Shown piece after piece: positions 1 through 6,435 of a stretch of 6,550 nt of DNA; within the stretch, counting starts at the first letter, position 1; every line of letters starts with the position of its first letter. The stretch is from Nitrospira sp. Its GTDB lineage: Bacteria > Nitrospirota > Nitrospiria > Nitrospirales > Nitrospiraceae. A program made the translations under genes and the position numbers. The notes beneath the pieces are model-generated. The model ran no database searches and was not told the DNA's origin. It saw only the letters and a list, made by a program, of their open reading frames with translations. The stretch lies in the NCBI GenBank assembly GCA_015904055.1, contig JABMDE010000217.1, positions 1 through 6,550 of the forward strand. Reading direction: 5' to 3'.

Positions 1-2430
1 GGTCTGTACCGCCAGCAAGGACTCCGGCATCGGCGCGATTACTTCGGAGCGGTTGTTGATCGGGGCATTGATTTGCACCGTGCCGCTGACGCCTTGCGTG
101 GAGGAGGCATCGACGACGCTGGACGCATCGGCCAGAAAGAGACCGGCCGTGATGCCGATGGCGCCTCCGGTGCCTGCAACTGCTTGGGCTAAAATCTGAC
201 TCCCTTTGAGGATCACGAAGTCGGGATCAATCGAGATGTTGCCGCCGTTACTGTCGTTCGCTGCGCCGGCGACGGACGTACTGACGGTGCTGTCGATCAG
301 CCGGATCATGTCCGGTGCATTGATCGTAATCTGGCCGCCGCTGGCATGGCTGGCTTCTGTCGTTACGGAGCTGTTCTCCATCAGAAAAGTCGAGCCGCTG
401 TTGATCGAAATGTTGCCAGCATTGCCGGAGCCGGTGCTGCTGGCCGTGAGTGAGGAGCCACCCATCATTGTCATCGACCCTCTGGCGAGGATATTGATGT
501 CGCCAGCAATTCCCGTATTGGAGGCGCTGCTCGTAATCGTCGCCGTATTCGTCAGGCTCGCAATTTGAACATCCAGAGTCACATCTCCGCCTCGACCACC
601 GCTGGGGCTCGAGGTATCTGTTGCTATTGTGCTGTTGTCCAGCGTGATGTGATGAGCCGTAATGGTGACAGAACCTGCGTCGAGGCTAAATGCACTGCTT
701 GAGATGCGGCTCTGGCCAGTAATGTCCACCACTCCTGCCTCGATAGTGATCGTTCCTGCCGATGCTTGGGAAAGTGGAGTGCCAGATTGAATGAGGGCAC
801 CATCCATCATCTTTAGGGTTTTGGTCTGTACTAAAATATCGCCAAGTCGGTTTTGGCCAAATGTTGCGGCGCGAATTCCGCTCTCCCGCCCTGCAAGAAT
901 GAGAGACGCCGCTTTTCCACCGTTCAGACCCTGCACCGTAATGCTGCCGCCTACGAGCCCATCGACAATCGAAGACGTATCACTCGAGAAAGACGATCCA
1001 CCAGTCAGACTGGCCTTCTGCACACGTGCTGTGATGTTGCCGTTAGGCGCCGTCCCGGAAGTCGACGAGAGAATGCTTGATGTCCCACTCAGCTCCAGGG
1101 ATGTCGCCGTGATGGTGATATTGCCACCCAAACCATCCCCGGCGGTCGATGCTCCAATTTGACTAAAGCCTGAAAGTGTTACAGCCGTAGCGGCACCTCC
1201 CTGCCCTGTGGGGCCCTGAATAACCACATCTCCACCGGGGCCAGGGCTCCCGGTTCCAGTTCCTGAAAATATCCCAGCAAACTGGTCAAGCGTCAGCCGC
1301 TCAGCTGTCACCGTGATGTTCCCACCACGTTCAGCTCCCTCCGATTGGGTACTGATGAACGATCCGTTCAGATTGACAGTGGAAGCCGCGAGTTGGACGT
1401 CCACCCCCAAATCTGTTCCCGAATTCGACGTGATGATGGAACTTCCCTGACTGAGAGAGATCGTATCGGGCATAGAGCTCGTAGAGGTACTGAGCGTGGC
1501 ATTATTCACAGAGAGCATGAGCTGCCCACCTTGGATCAACACCGTGCTTGCACCGTGGACGTCGATACTGGAGTCCGGTGCTATGCTGACTGTGCCAAAC
1601 GAGGTAAAGGAGGTCCCCTCCGAATTGGGAAGCGAGCTGAGCGTTGAAATGTCAAATTCGCCTGGCGAAGCGGCGGTTGCGAGCAGAATCGTGCCGCTTG
1701 GCGCAGTCAATTGCGCCCCACTTCCAAACACGACCTCGCCGCCGATGAGGGAAATCGACTGACCCGAAGAAACGGACAAGTTGCTCCCCTGCACCGTGAT
1801 CGTGCCGTTTGGGTCAGGCGCCGTGGAAAACCCGTAGGCGGCCGGTGCTGCAGAGGAGAACTCGAAGGCGGAAGGATCAATCGTGAGGATGCTATGGGCC
1901 GACCCATCAAAATTCGCGCTACGAAACTGACCATCAAGTAAGCGGATGTATTGTGAGGTCGTTAAGCTGACCGATCCGCTGACATCCAACAAGGCGCTTG
2001 GCCCTAAGACGATGCCGGAGGGGTTTATTAAGAACAGATTCGCAGCGCCAAAGCCGGTGGTTTGAATGGTGCCGTAAATTTGGGAGATGTTGGGGCCGGT
2101 GACGCGGGCGAGAATGTTTATGGTATCTATCCCGGAGTCATTCAAAAAGTTCGCGATGTCGTTTATCCCGGCTGTCTGGCCGACATCGAACTGGCCGAAA
2201 CTGTGAAACAAGTTTGGTCCGCCACCTGGCCTGGTTCCTCCTGTGATGTTATAGGAATTATCAACCTGATTGACCTGGGTATTCAGCCCTGATGAGGTAA
2301 TGTTCGTCGGCGCCTGCGCCTCGCCGAGAGATGGGACAAGGAGCATGAGCGCAACGATCGAGAACCGTATCATCGGACACGTTGGCCGAATCCACTCAGA
2401 CGGGCGTTGCCAAAAGGTGCATCCTTCCAT
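1..2430 (-). CDS. TpsA-type filamentous haemagglutinin N-terminal (TPS) domain exoprotein, 3' end outside window
   Basis: The minus-strand frame is open from the start to the left edge (810 codons, no stop), so the C-terminus is missing. A long basic N-region leads into a hydrophobic stretch (FSIVALMLLVPSL) and an A-Q-A signal-peptidase site near residue 40. The TPS domain follows (about 41-300), with GGTRPGGGPNLFHSFGQF (about 64-81), IYGTI, NLFLINPSGIVLGP (131-144), VSGS and PAAYGF (196-201). In this family the domain directs an exoprotein across the outer membrane through a TpsB porin. From about residue 366, a dozen or so repeats begin [GA]G-x-[IV]-x-[IV] followed by S/T-rich turns, as in a secreted right-handed beta-helix. 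SGTVQINAPINN and IAPMPESLLA near the edge resemble the end of the repeat region in such proteins, so perhaps about 100 residues are missing (inference). The visible mature part has no cysteine. ATG 2430 was chosen because GGAGG lies 5 nt upstream. ATG 2433 (2 nt) is possible, and ATG 2373 has no SD. Likely role: surface adhesin or matrix protein; substrate unknown. Confidence 0.9.
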   Translation of the reverse strand, partial: MEGCTFWQRPSEWIRPTCPMIRFSIVALMLLVPSLGEAQAPTNITSSGLNTQVNQVDNSYNITGGTRPGGGPNLFHSFGQFDVGQTAGINDIANFLNDSGIDTINILARVTGPNISQIYGTIQTTGFGAANLFLINPSGIVLGPSALLDVSGSVSLTTSQYIRLLDGQFRSANFDGSAHSILTIDPSAFEFSSAAPAAYGFSTAPDPNGTITVQGSNLSVSSGQSISLIGGEVVFGSGAQLTAPSGTILLATAASPGEFDISTLSSLPNSEGTSFTSFGTVSIAPDSSIDVHGASTVLIQGGQLMLSVNNATLSTSTSSMPDTISLSQGSSIITSNSGTDLGVDVQLAASTVNLNGSFISTQSEGAERGGNITVTAERLTLDQFAGIFSGTGTGSPGPGGDVVIQGPTGQGGAATAVTLSGFSQIGASTAGDGLGGNITITATSLELSGTSSILSSTSGTAPNGNITARVQKASLTGGSSFSSDTSSIVDGLVGGSITVQGLNGGKAASLILAGRESGIRAATFGQNRLGDILVQTKTLKMMDGALIQSGTPLSQASAGTITIEAGVVDITGQSRISSSAFSLDAGSVTITAHHITLDNSTIATDTSSPSGGRGGDVTLDVQIASLTNTATITSSASNTGIAGDINILARGSMTMMGGSSLTASSTGSGNAGNISINSGSTFLMENSSVTTEASHASGGQITINAPDMIRLIDSTVSTSVAGAANDSNGGNISIDPDFVILKGSQILAQAVAGTGGAIGITAGLFLADASSVVDASSTQGVSGTVQINAPINNRSEVIAPMPESLLAVQT

Positions 2431-2435
2431 CATTT

Positions 2436-2440
2436 CCTCC
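2436..2440 (-). promoter_or_regulatory. Shine-Dalgarno site of the TpsA-like gene
   Basis: GGAGG on the minus strand is followed by AA and two tandem ATG codons (2433 and 2430). The spacing is 2 nt to the first ATG and 5 nt to the second, which favours the second. The in-frame ATG at 2373, just before the hydrophobic signal core, has no comparable site. The SD lies 5 nt from the base of the hairpin at 2446-2482. Confidence 0.75.
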
Positions 2441-2445
2441 CGCTG

Positions 2446-2482
2446 GTAAGCGTGGGAAGCGTCATCTGCCTCCCACGCTTAC
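2446..2482 (-). repeat. Perfect 12-bp inverted repeat (hairpin) between the secreted-protein gene and the TpsA-like gene
   Basis: GTAAGCGTGGGA at 2446-2457 is the exact reverse complement of TCCCACGCTTAC at 2471-2482, with a 13-nt loop. It starts 7 nt after the stop of the 561-residue gene and ends 5 nt before the GGAGG of the next gene, so it nearly fills the gap between them. No T-run follows on either strand, so it is not a canonical intrinsic terminator. In the transcript it could protect or process the mRNA, attenuate read-through, or modulate access to the downstream SD. The function is inferred; the symmetry is directly visible. Confidence 0.8.
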
Positions 2483-2489
2483 AGACGCG

Positions 2490-4175
2490 TCAGAACGGGC
2501 ACACAGCCGGAGGGGATTGTGCCTTATGGATATGGATTCCGACCGTGACCGTGTCTCCTTGTCCAGCTGCGTTTCTCCCAATGGCATTGATGAGCACGGG
2601 CCCCTTGTGCCCGCCTGGGCAGCTGACTAGTTGCGTGTCTGTGGCTAGGATCGTGCTCCCGTTAAGGCTCCCTACTTGGAATTGATCCACTTCATAATAG
2701 CTGTTGGCGTCTGGTCTGGGCCAAGCTGGGTTGTCATAGTCTGGGAGAATGGCCAGGGGAGCGGGCCCTCCCTCGGCGCCGCCATGGCCCGTAATGAGAT
2801 GATCAAGAGGAGGATTCAGTATTCCGGTCCCGTTCGCAGTGGTAGTAATCGTAAACGCTCCTCCTCCAGGGCCCTCCACTTTGAATGGAAACACCGTACC
2901 GATCGGAGGGTTCCTCGTCACAGTAATGTTGAGCTTGAGGATGCCGCTGCAAATGACGTCATCGCACTCAATCACAGGCTGCGCGCCAATAATGGCGTTT
3001 TCAATATCTTCAGCGCTCTTCGCGTTTTCATGAAGGGACTTGATCGCATTGCAAGTGCTCGCTTTGTTGAGCTTCGTTGTGGTCGTGCATAGGCAACTGG
3101 GCAGCGGAGGGATGTCCACTCCCTGCTCGTCCGAACACACTCCTCCGCCACCATGGCTGCTGGTTGTGAAAATAATCTGATCTGGACCCCGGATGGAGAA
3201 TTTGTGCGTCTCAGTGATCTCTGGTTGACAGGAGGGGTCATTATAGGTCCGTGTCACCCCCCGTGGGTCAATGACTTGTTTGTTGGTTCCGGTGCGATTG
3301 TTCGTACATTTAAATCTGGTGGTGGTGTCGACGGAGGTGGAGCCACCCGGATAGTACGCTGGGTTTTGTTGGGCACTAAAGCTTGCCTGTGTGGAGGTGG
3401 CGCCGGCAATGTACTGGCACAATGGATATTTGGTTCCGCCTGCGCTCAGAGGGGTCCCGTAGCATTTGGTATCGGCAGTGCCTGGTGTCACATTAAAGTT
3501 AGCATGCGGATTGAATTGGTTGGCAATATTTTTGGGCTGGCCAGTCGCAGGCCCGAAAGGGGCCGTTCCATTGGTTTCGAAGATTCCCGTCCCGTACATT
3601 TGGTAGACGTTGCCAGCTGGAGAGGGGTTGGTGGCAAACGTCCCGCCCACGCTCATGCCGAAGGGATAAAAGGATGTTGAGCCGTTTGCCGGAGGATTCG
3701 GTTGTGCGTCGAATTTATTTGTTACGGTGAGTTTTACGACAACATTGTCAGTGGAACCCCAACTGGTGATGGGGACGAGTTTCATGCCGGTTAGTACTAT
3801 GGTGTCGGCAGGATTGGTATTGCCACTTGTCGGGAGGTCGACGACGTTTATTCTCACGGGCGCTGTCCCTGAGTAATTTTGGATGTTGAACTGGTGACCG
3901 ACTGGACCATAGAAGGAGGTGAGTGCAGTCGCGTCGAGCCCATAGCAATAATTAAAGGCGCTGTTGAGAGGGCATGCCACTAGCGTTGGATTCACTAGAA
4001 TGGGTTGAATGCCATTACTAATGTTATTAAAAGTTACCTCGATAGTCAGTGTCGGCCTACTTGCAGCTGGAGTCTGTGCGTCCGATGTCATCGGTGCCAT
4101 CAGTTCTCCCAGCACTCCTGAGACGAGCAGCATCACTGCAAGACTGAAACGCTGGAAATGGCCTCGATGTCTCAT
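2490..4175 (-). CDS. Unrecognised secreted cysteine-rich protein (561 aa)
   Basis: I do not recognise this family. The start is firm: AAGGAGG lies 5 nt upstream of the ATG. A signal peptide is clear: basic MRHRGHFQRF, hydrophobic SLAVMLLVSGVLG, and a probable S-D-A cleavage site near residue 33, so the product is exported. The mature part is rich in Asn, Thr, Gly and Pro and looks mainly beta. It has 14 cysteines (68, 77, 238, 253, 290, 316, 347, 361, 363, 375, 404, 409, 519, 559), an even number that would fit disulfides. A GGGG segment (342-345) precedes a CLC motif (361-363). A short helix-like stretch (373-398) is followed by a beta segment (411-455: LKLNITVTRN, FPFKVEGPGG, FTITTTANGTG) that resembles prealbumin-like or Cna-B-like sandwiches by pattern only. 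There is no C-terminal anchor; the protein ends VCPF. It lies just upstream of the TpsA-like gene and is probably co-transcribed, so a surface or partner role is plausible but unproven. Confidence 0.85.
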   Translation of the reverse strand: MRHRGHFQRFSLAVMLLVSGVLGELMAPMTSDAQTPAASRPTLTIEVTFNNISNGIQPILVNPTLVACPLNSAFNYCYGLDATALTSFYGPVGHQFNIQNYSGTAPVRINVVDLPTSGNTNPADTIVLTGMKLVPITSWGSTDNVVVKLTVTNKFDAQPNPPANGSTSFYPFGMSVGGTFATNPSPAGNVYQMYGTGIFETNGTAPFGPATGQPKNIANQFNPHANFNVTPGTADTKCYGTPLSAGGTKYPLCQYIAGATSTQASFSAQQNPAYYPGGSTSVDTTTRFKCTNNRTGTNKQVIDPRGVTRTYNDPSCQPEITETHKFSIRGPDQIIFTTSSHGGGGVCSDEQGVDIPPLPSCLCTTTTKLNKASTCNAIKSLHENAKSAEDIENAIIGAQPVIECDDVICSGILKLNITVTRNPPIGTVFPFKVEGPGGGAFTITTTANGTGILNPPLDHLITGHGGAEGGPAPLAILPDYDNPAWPRPDANSYYEVDQFQVGSLNGSTILATDTQLVSCPGGHKGPVLINAIGRNAAGQGDTVTVGIHIHKAQSPPAVCPF

Positions 4176-4180
4176 GCGTG

Positions 4181-4187
4181 CCTCCTT
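4181..4187 (-). promoter_or_regulatory. Shine-Dalgarno site of the 561-aa secreted-protein gene
   Basis: AAGGAGG on the minus strand lies 5 nt before the ATG at 4175. It is nearly a full anti-16S match, predicts efficient initiation and fixes the start. The signal peptide beginning at this ATG supports the same choice. Confidence 0.85.
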
Positions 4188-4319
4188 AATAAGTCTTCGT
4201 GTGAGAATAGCGAAAACCAGGGAAAGCCATAACTGGCAGACCCTTACAGCGTGTTAGGTGTCGTCTCAGTCCAACTATGCTTCGGCGGTTGTTGGCGATG
4301 TACTCGTGAAGAATGCGGG

Positions 4320-4341
4320 CAGACAGCAGACCTGCTGTTTG
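4320..4341. repeat. Operator-like dyad with a 2-bp centre
   Basis: ACAGCAG (4323-4329) and CTGCTGT (4332-4338) are exact reverse complements around a 2-bp centre. The symmetry continues outward to 10-bp arms with one mismatch (G4322/T4339). A 2-nt centre suits a dimeric regulator's DNA site better than an RNA hairpin. It lies about 150 bp upstream of the secreted-protein start, a plausible place for a regulator of the surface locus. No regulator gene is visible, so the role is inferred. Confidence 0.45.
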
Positions 4342-4410
4342 GGGGAGTGTGAGAGCAATTGGAACCACGGCGTTCTCCTGAGAGAATGCTCGCTGAAATA
4401 TCTAGAGGTC

Positions 4411-4440
4411 CAATTCGTCCCTGACGCGAGGTGCGAATTG
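4411..4440. repeat. Interrupted inverted repeat / hairpin
   Basis: CAATTCG (4411-4417) and CGAATTG (4434-4440) are perfect reverse complements. Inside them a T-G wobble and one mismatch are followed by a further 3 bp (CCT/AGG) closing a 6-nt loop. No T-run follows on either strand, so it is not an evident terminator. It could be a leader structure in a transcript towards the secreted-protein gene, or a protein site. Confidence 0.45.
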
Positions 4441-4447
4441 TGCGCGC

Positions 4448-4464
4448 GTACTTACAGAAAGTAC
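4448..4464. repeat. Short inverted repeat GTACTT-N5-AAGTAC
   Basis: A perfect 6-bp inverted repeat with a 5-nt spacer lies 7 nt from the preceding hairpin. On its own this could be chance. It is listed because it belongs to the run of dyads in this region. Confidence 0.3.
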
Positions 4465-4699
4465 AATAGGCTAGATAGCGTACGTGCATATACGTAACAG
4501 AACCATGGTGTCCAGAGAGAGGGTGGGCGAGTGGTATCGCTCTGCGGGCCGCAGCATCGTGCGGGATAGCAATTGCCGATAAAATTGAATAAGATCCTAC
4601 GCTCGATCATGGCTGGCAGGGGGCACAAGTTTGCGAAGGCCTTGCCGTCTCTTTTCCCTGATCCGACAGCAGGCCATGAGCCAGGGTTGGTGCCGCTCC

Positions 4700-4717
4700 T
4701 CTTTTGATAACAAAAGA
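4700..4717 (+). promoter_or_regulatory. Hairpin directly before the MBL-fold gene start
   Basis: TCTTTTG (4700-4706) and CAAAAGA (4711-4717) form a perfect 7-bp stem with an ATAA loop, ending 2 nt before the ATG at 4720. No purine-rich SD lies in the usual place; the space is taken by this stem. The stem is AT-rich and weak, so it may melt readily. It could tune initiation, or the sequence may be part of a promoter for a leaderless transcript. The symmetry is visible; the role is inferred. Confidence 0.4.
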
Positions 4718-4719
4718 TT

Positions 4720-5508
4720 ATGCATATACAGGTATTGGGTTGCCATGGGGCTGATTGTCTTGCGGACACAACGGAGAGGCCGGTCCGCCAGGAGAGTTGC
4801 GGGTTTCTTATCGACGACTCCGTGCTTCTTGATGCGGGAACGATCGGGGCGAGACTCACGTTGGCGCAACAGCGACGCATCCGGTTTGTGCTCCTGAGCC
4901 ATCTCCATTTCGATCATATCAAGGGTCTTCCGACTCTGGCCGACAATCTGGCTGAAGGGTTCGAGGCTCCCGTCATCGTGGCGGCCACTGAGCCGGTGAT
5001 CCACGGGTTGATGGACCATGTGTTTAACAACAAGGTCTACCCGAATTTTTTCAAGCTACCTAATCGAGACCGTCCGGTCTTGCAAGCGCAAGTTCTTCAG
5101 CCTGGCAAGCCGGTCACACTGAGCCATCTGGAAATCATTCCCGTTCCAGTCAACCACACAGTTCCCACCGTGGGATACGTGGTGAAGGACCGGCAGAGTG
5201 CGCTCCTCTATAGCGGTGATACCTACCAGACGGAGGACATTTGGAGCCTCGGCCGGACGATTCCTGAACTCAAGGCCGCCTTTATTGAATCGTCCTTTCC
5301 CGACGAACTAGGGGAGTTAGCCAGGAAATCCAAACACCTCACTCCCTCGCTACTCCTCAAAGAGTTTCAAAAGCTCGGGCGTTCTGATTTGCCCGTCTAC
5401 GCGTATCACATGAAGCCCTCAGTTCGAAGGGAGATCGAGGTGCAAATTGGTCGGCTTGGTATCGAACGGGTGGCGTTTCTTGAAGAAGGTCAGATCATCA
5501 CGCTGTGA
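4720..5508 (+). CDS. Metallo-beta-lactamase-fold hydrolase, class II 3',5'-cyclic-nucleotide phosphodiesterase-like
   Basis: A complete 262-residue MBL-fold protein, predicted cytoplasmic (no signal peptide). The N-terminus MHIQVLGCHGADC fits the usual first strand of this family, and FLIDDSVLLDAGT (29-41) follows. The metal-binding motif HLHFDHIKGLP begins at residue 61 (H61, H63, D65, H66). Further likely ligands are H146 in VNHTVPTVGY, D167 in YSGDT and H230 in AYHMKP, with H206 in KHLTP also conserved-looking. All core two-metal ligands are present, so the enzyme should be active. QQRRIRFVLLSHLHFDHIKG and LMDHVFNNKVYPNF resemble bacterial and fungal class II cAMP phosphodiesterases, but the match to the classical signature is incomplete (F rather than L after the second His). 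RNase Z-like or other phosphodiesterase activity remains possible. The start is set by the family N-terminus, because no SD is visible. It converges on the next gene with 47 nt between them and no clear terminator. Confidence 0.88.
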   Translation: MHIQVLGCHGADCLADTTERPVRQESCGFLIDDSVLLDAGTIGARLTLAQQRRIRFVLLSHLHFDHIKGLPTLADNLAEGFEAPVIVAATEPVIHGLMDHVFNNKVYPNFFKLPNRDRPVLQAQVLQPGKPVTLSHLEIIPVPVNHTVPTVGYVVKDRQSALLYSGDTYQTEDIWSLGRTIPELKAAFIESSFPDELGELARKSKHLTPSLLLKEFQKLGRSDLPVYAYHMKPSVRREIEVQIGRLGIERVAFLEEGQIITL

Positions 5509-5555
5509 ACGGCACGGTGCTTCACTGCAACCACTGGCGCTAGTATTCCGATCTG

Positions 5556-6323
5556 CTATTCGGTGAGATGCTCTGTCAGCCAGTCGGCGATGATGGTCGT
5601 CATCCGCGTAAAATCTTCTCGCTTCGTGAATTGATGGTCGGCGCCGGGCAGCAACTCCAGGTATTTCTTTACGTGAAGCGCGTCATAGAGTCGCCGGCTC
5701 TGGTGAAGAGGAACATGTTCGTCTTGATCGCCCTGGACGATGACGGTGGGGGCGGTGATCGATCTCGCCGGTTCGTAAGCAATCTGGCGTAAGCAGTCTT
5801 CGTAGAAGGCATAGCGAAGTGCGATTCGATCCGGACCGCCCATGATGTTGGGGATGGTATTAGTTGCTTGCCAGCGCGCCAGTTCTTCCTGTCCGAACTC
5901 CAACTGCAGTTCTTCCGCGAAATCGACTACGGGACATTTCAGGGCAAGACAGGCCAGATCAGTCCGCTGTGCGGCGGTCAGGATCGAGACCAGCCCGCCG
6001 AAGCTGGACCCCATCAATCCGATCCGGCGATACCCCTTGCGTGTGACATGGTCAAGCGCTGCCAAGGTTTGGCCAATTGCCAGCGTAGTGGTGATTTCCT
6101 CGAAAGGGCCGGAACTGTCTCCTTGCCCGAAGAAGTCGAAACGGAACGTGGCAATCCCTCGCTCGATCAACATGCGGGTTACGGTGTTGTTGGTCGAGCT
6201 GGTTTTCGAGGAAAGAAATCCATGGCACAACACGGCGATCCGCTCTGTGCCGCCGTCCGGTGCGGTCAGGATGGAGGAGATCCGGTGGCCGAAAGCGTCA
6301 TGAAACGAATCGTGTGTTTCCAC
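5556..6323 (-). CDS. Alpha/beta-hydrolase fold protein, esterase/acylaminopeptidase-like
   Basis: A complete 255-residue single-domain alpha/beta hydrolase, predicted cytoplasmic. The oxyanion-hole motif is VLCHGF (31-36). FRFDFFGQGDSSG (60-72) is the strand-turn seen in cinnamoyl/feruloyl esterase-like and S33-like enzymes. The nucleophile elbow is GSSFGG (105-110), with S107 as nucleophile. The acid is probably D201 in VQGDQDEHVP, and the histidine is H230 in GADHQF. Residues about 136-185, rich in charged residues, would form the lid. The triad is intact, so a serine hydrolase acting on esters or similar acyl compounds is expected; the substrate cannot be told. The start is GTG at 6323. 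The frame extends upstream to a TAA near 6400 with no other ATG, GTG or TTG, and no SD is visible. The gene is 112 nt downstream of the partial gene at the right edge and could belong to the same transcript. Confidence 0.9.
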   Translation of the reverse strand: METHDSFHDAFGHRISSILTAPDGGTERIAVLCHGFLSSKTSSTNNTVTRMLIERGIATFRFDFFGQGDSSGPFEEITTTLAIGQTLAALDHVTRKGYRRIGLMGSSFGGLVSILTAAQRTDLACLALKCPVVDFAEELQLEFGQEELARWQATNTIPNIMGGPDRIALRYAFYEDCLRQIAYEPARSITAPTVIVQGDQDEHVPLHQSRRLYDALHVKKYLELLPGADHQFTKREDFTRMTTIIADWLTEHLTE

Positions 6324-6331
6324 AGGGCGGG

Positions 6332-6337
6332 ATTGTA
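6332..6337 (-). promoter_or_regulatory. Possible -10 box for the alpha/beta-hydrolase gene (near-leaderless start)
   Basis: TACAAT on the minus strand (5 of 6 to the sigma-70 consensus) lies 8 nt before the GTG start at 6323. A transcript from it would begin about at or just before the GTG, giving almost no leader. This would explain the missing SD. No good -35 hexamer stands at 16-18 bp, so the call is tentative. Confidence 0.3.
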
Positions 6338-6435
6338 CCAGAACGGCGTCTCGGAAGTCGGCTGTCTGTGCTGGAGGATCGGAACTGGAGTAGGTTTAAG
6401 GCTCTGCGCGTCGAGTGATGCATGGCATCTGTCCG

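Larger units (their letters stand above)
4188..4719. other. Divergent intergenic region without a convincing gene, rich in short inverted repeats
   Basis: This region separates the minus-strand surface locus from the plus-strand hydrolase, so promoters for both probably lie here. Open frames that cross it are short, lack SD sites, read as low-quality protein and partly lie antisense to the hydrolase gene, so I do not call them. Inverted repeats sit at 4320-4341, 4373-4386, 4411-4440, 4448-4464, 4481-4496, 4542-4554 and 4700-4717. ACCATGGT at 4502-4509 is a plain palindrome. A TAAAAT at 4580-4585 could be a plus-strand -10 box but has no good -35. I see no tRNA or other recognisable RNA gene. 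Confidence 0.6.

Noticed and set aside
206..1162. Plus-strand frames within the first 1.2 kb
   Set aside because: They lie antisense to the continuous TPS exoprotein frame, whose translation shows clear family motifs and repeats.
2446..2482. Rho-independent terminator for the 561-aa gene
   Set aside because: The stem is strong, but no T-run follows on the minus strand; the next bases lead straight into the SD of the following gene.
4224..4238. Sigma-54-like TGGCAG...TTACA
   Set aside because: The spacing between the two elements is one base short, the GC element is altered, and no gene starts nearby on that strand.
4557..4585. Sigma-70 promoter for the MBL gene with TAAAAT as the -10 box
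   Set aside because: The hexamer at the -35 position (TCGTGC) matches the consensus in only two places, so it is too weak to call.
4452..5019. Minus-strand frames of about 140 codons around the MBL gene start
   Set aside because: They are antisense to a well-supported MBL-fold gene, have no SD and read as low-complexity, Cys/Arg-rich sequence unlike a real protein.
5509..5555. Bidirectional terminator between the convergent genes
   Set aside because: Only very short imperfect dyads (GCAC-G-GTGC, CCGA...TCGG) are present and there is no T-run.
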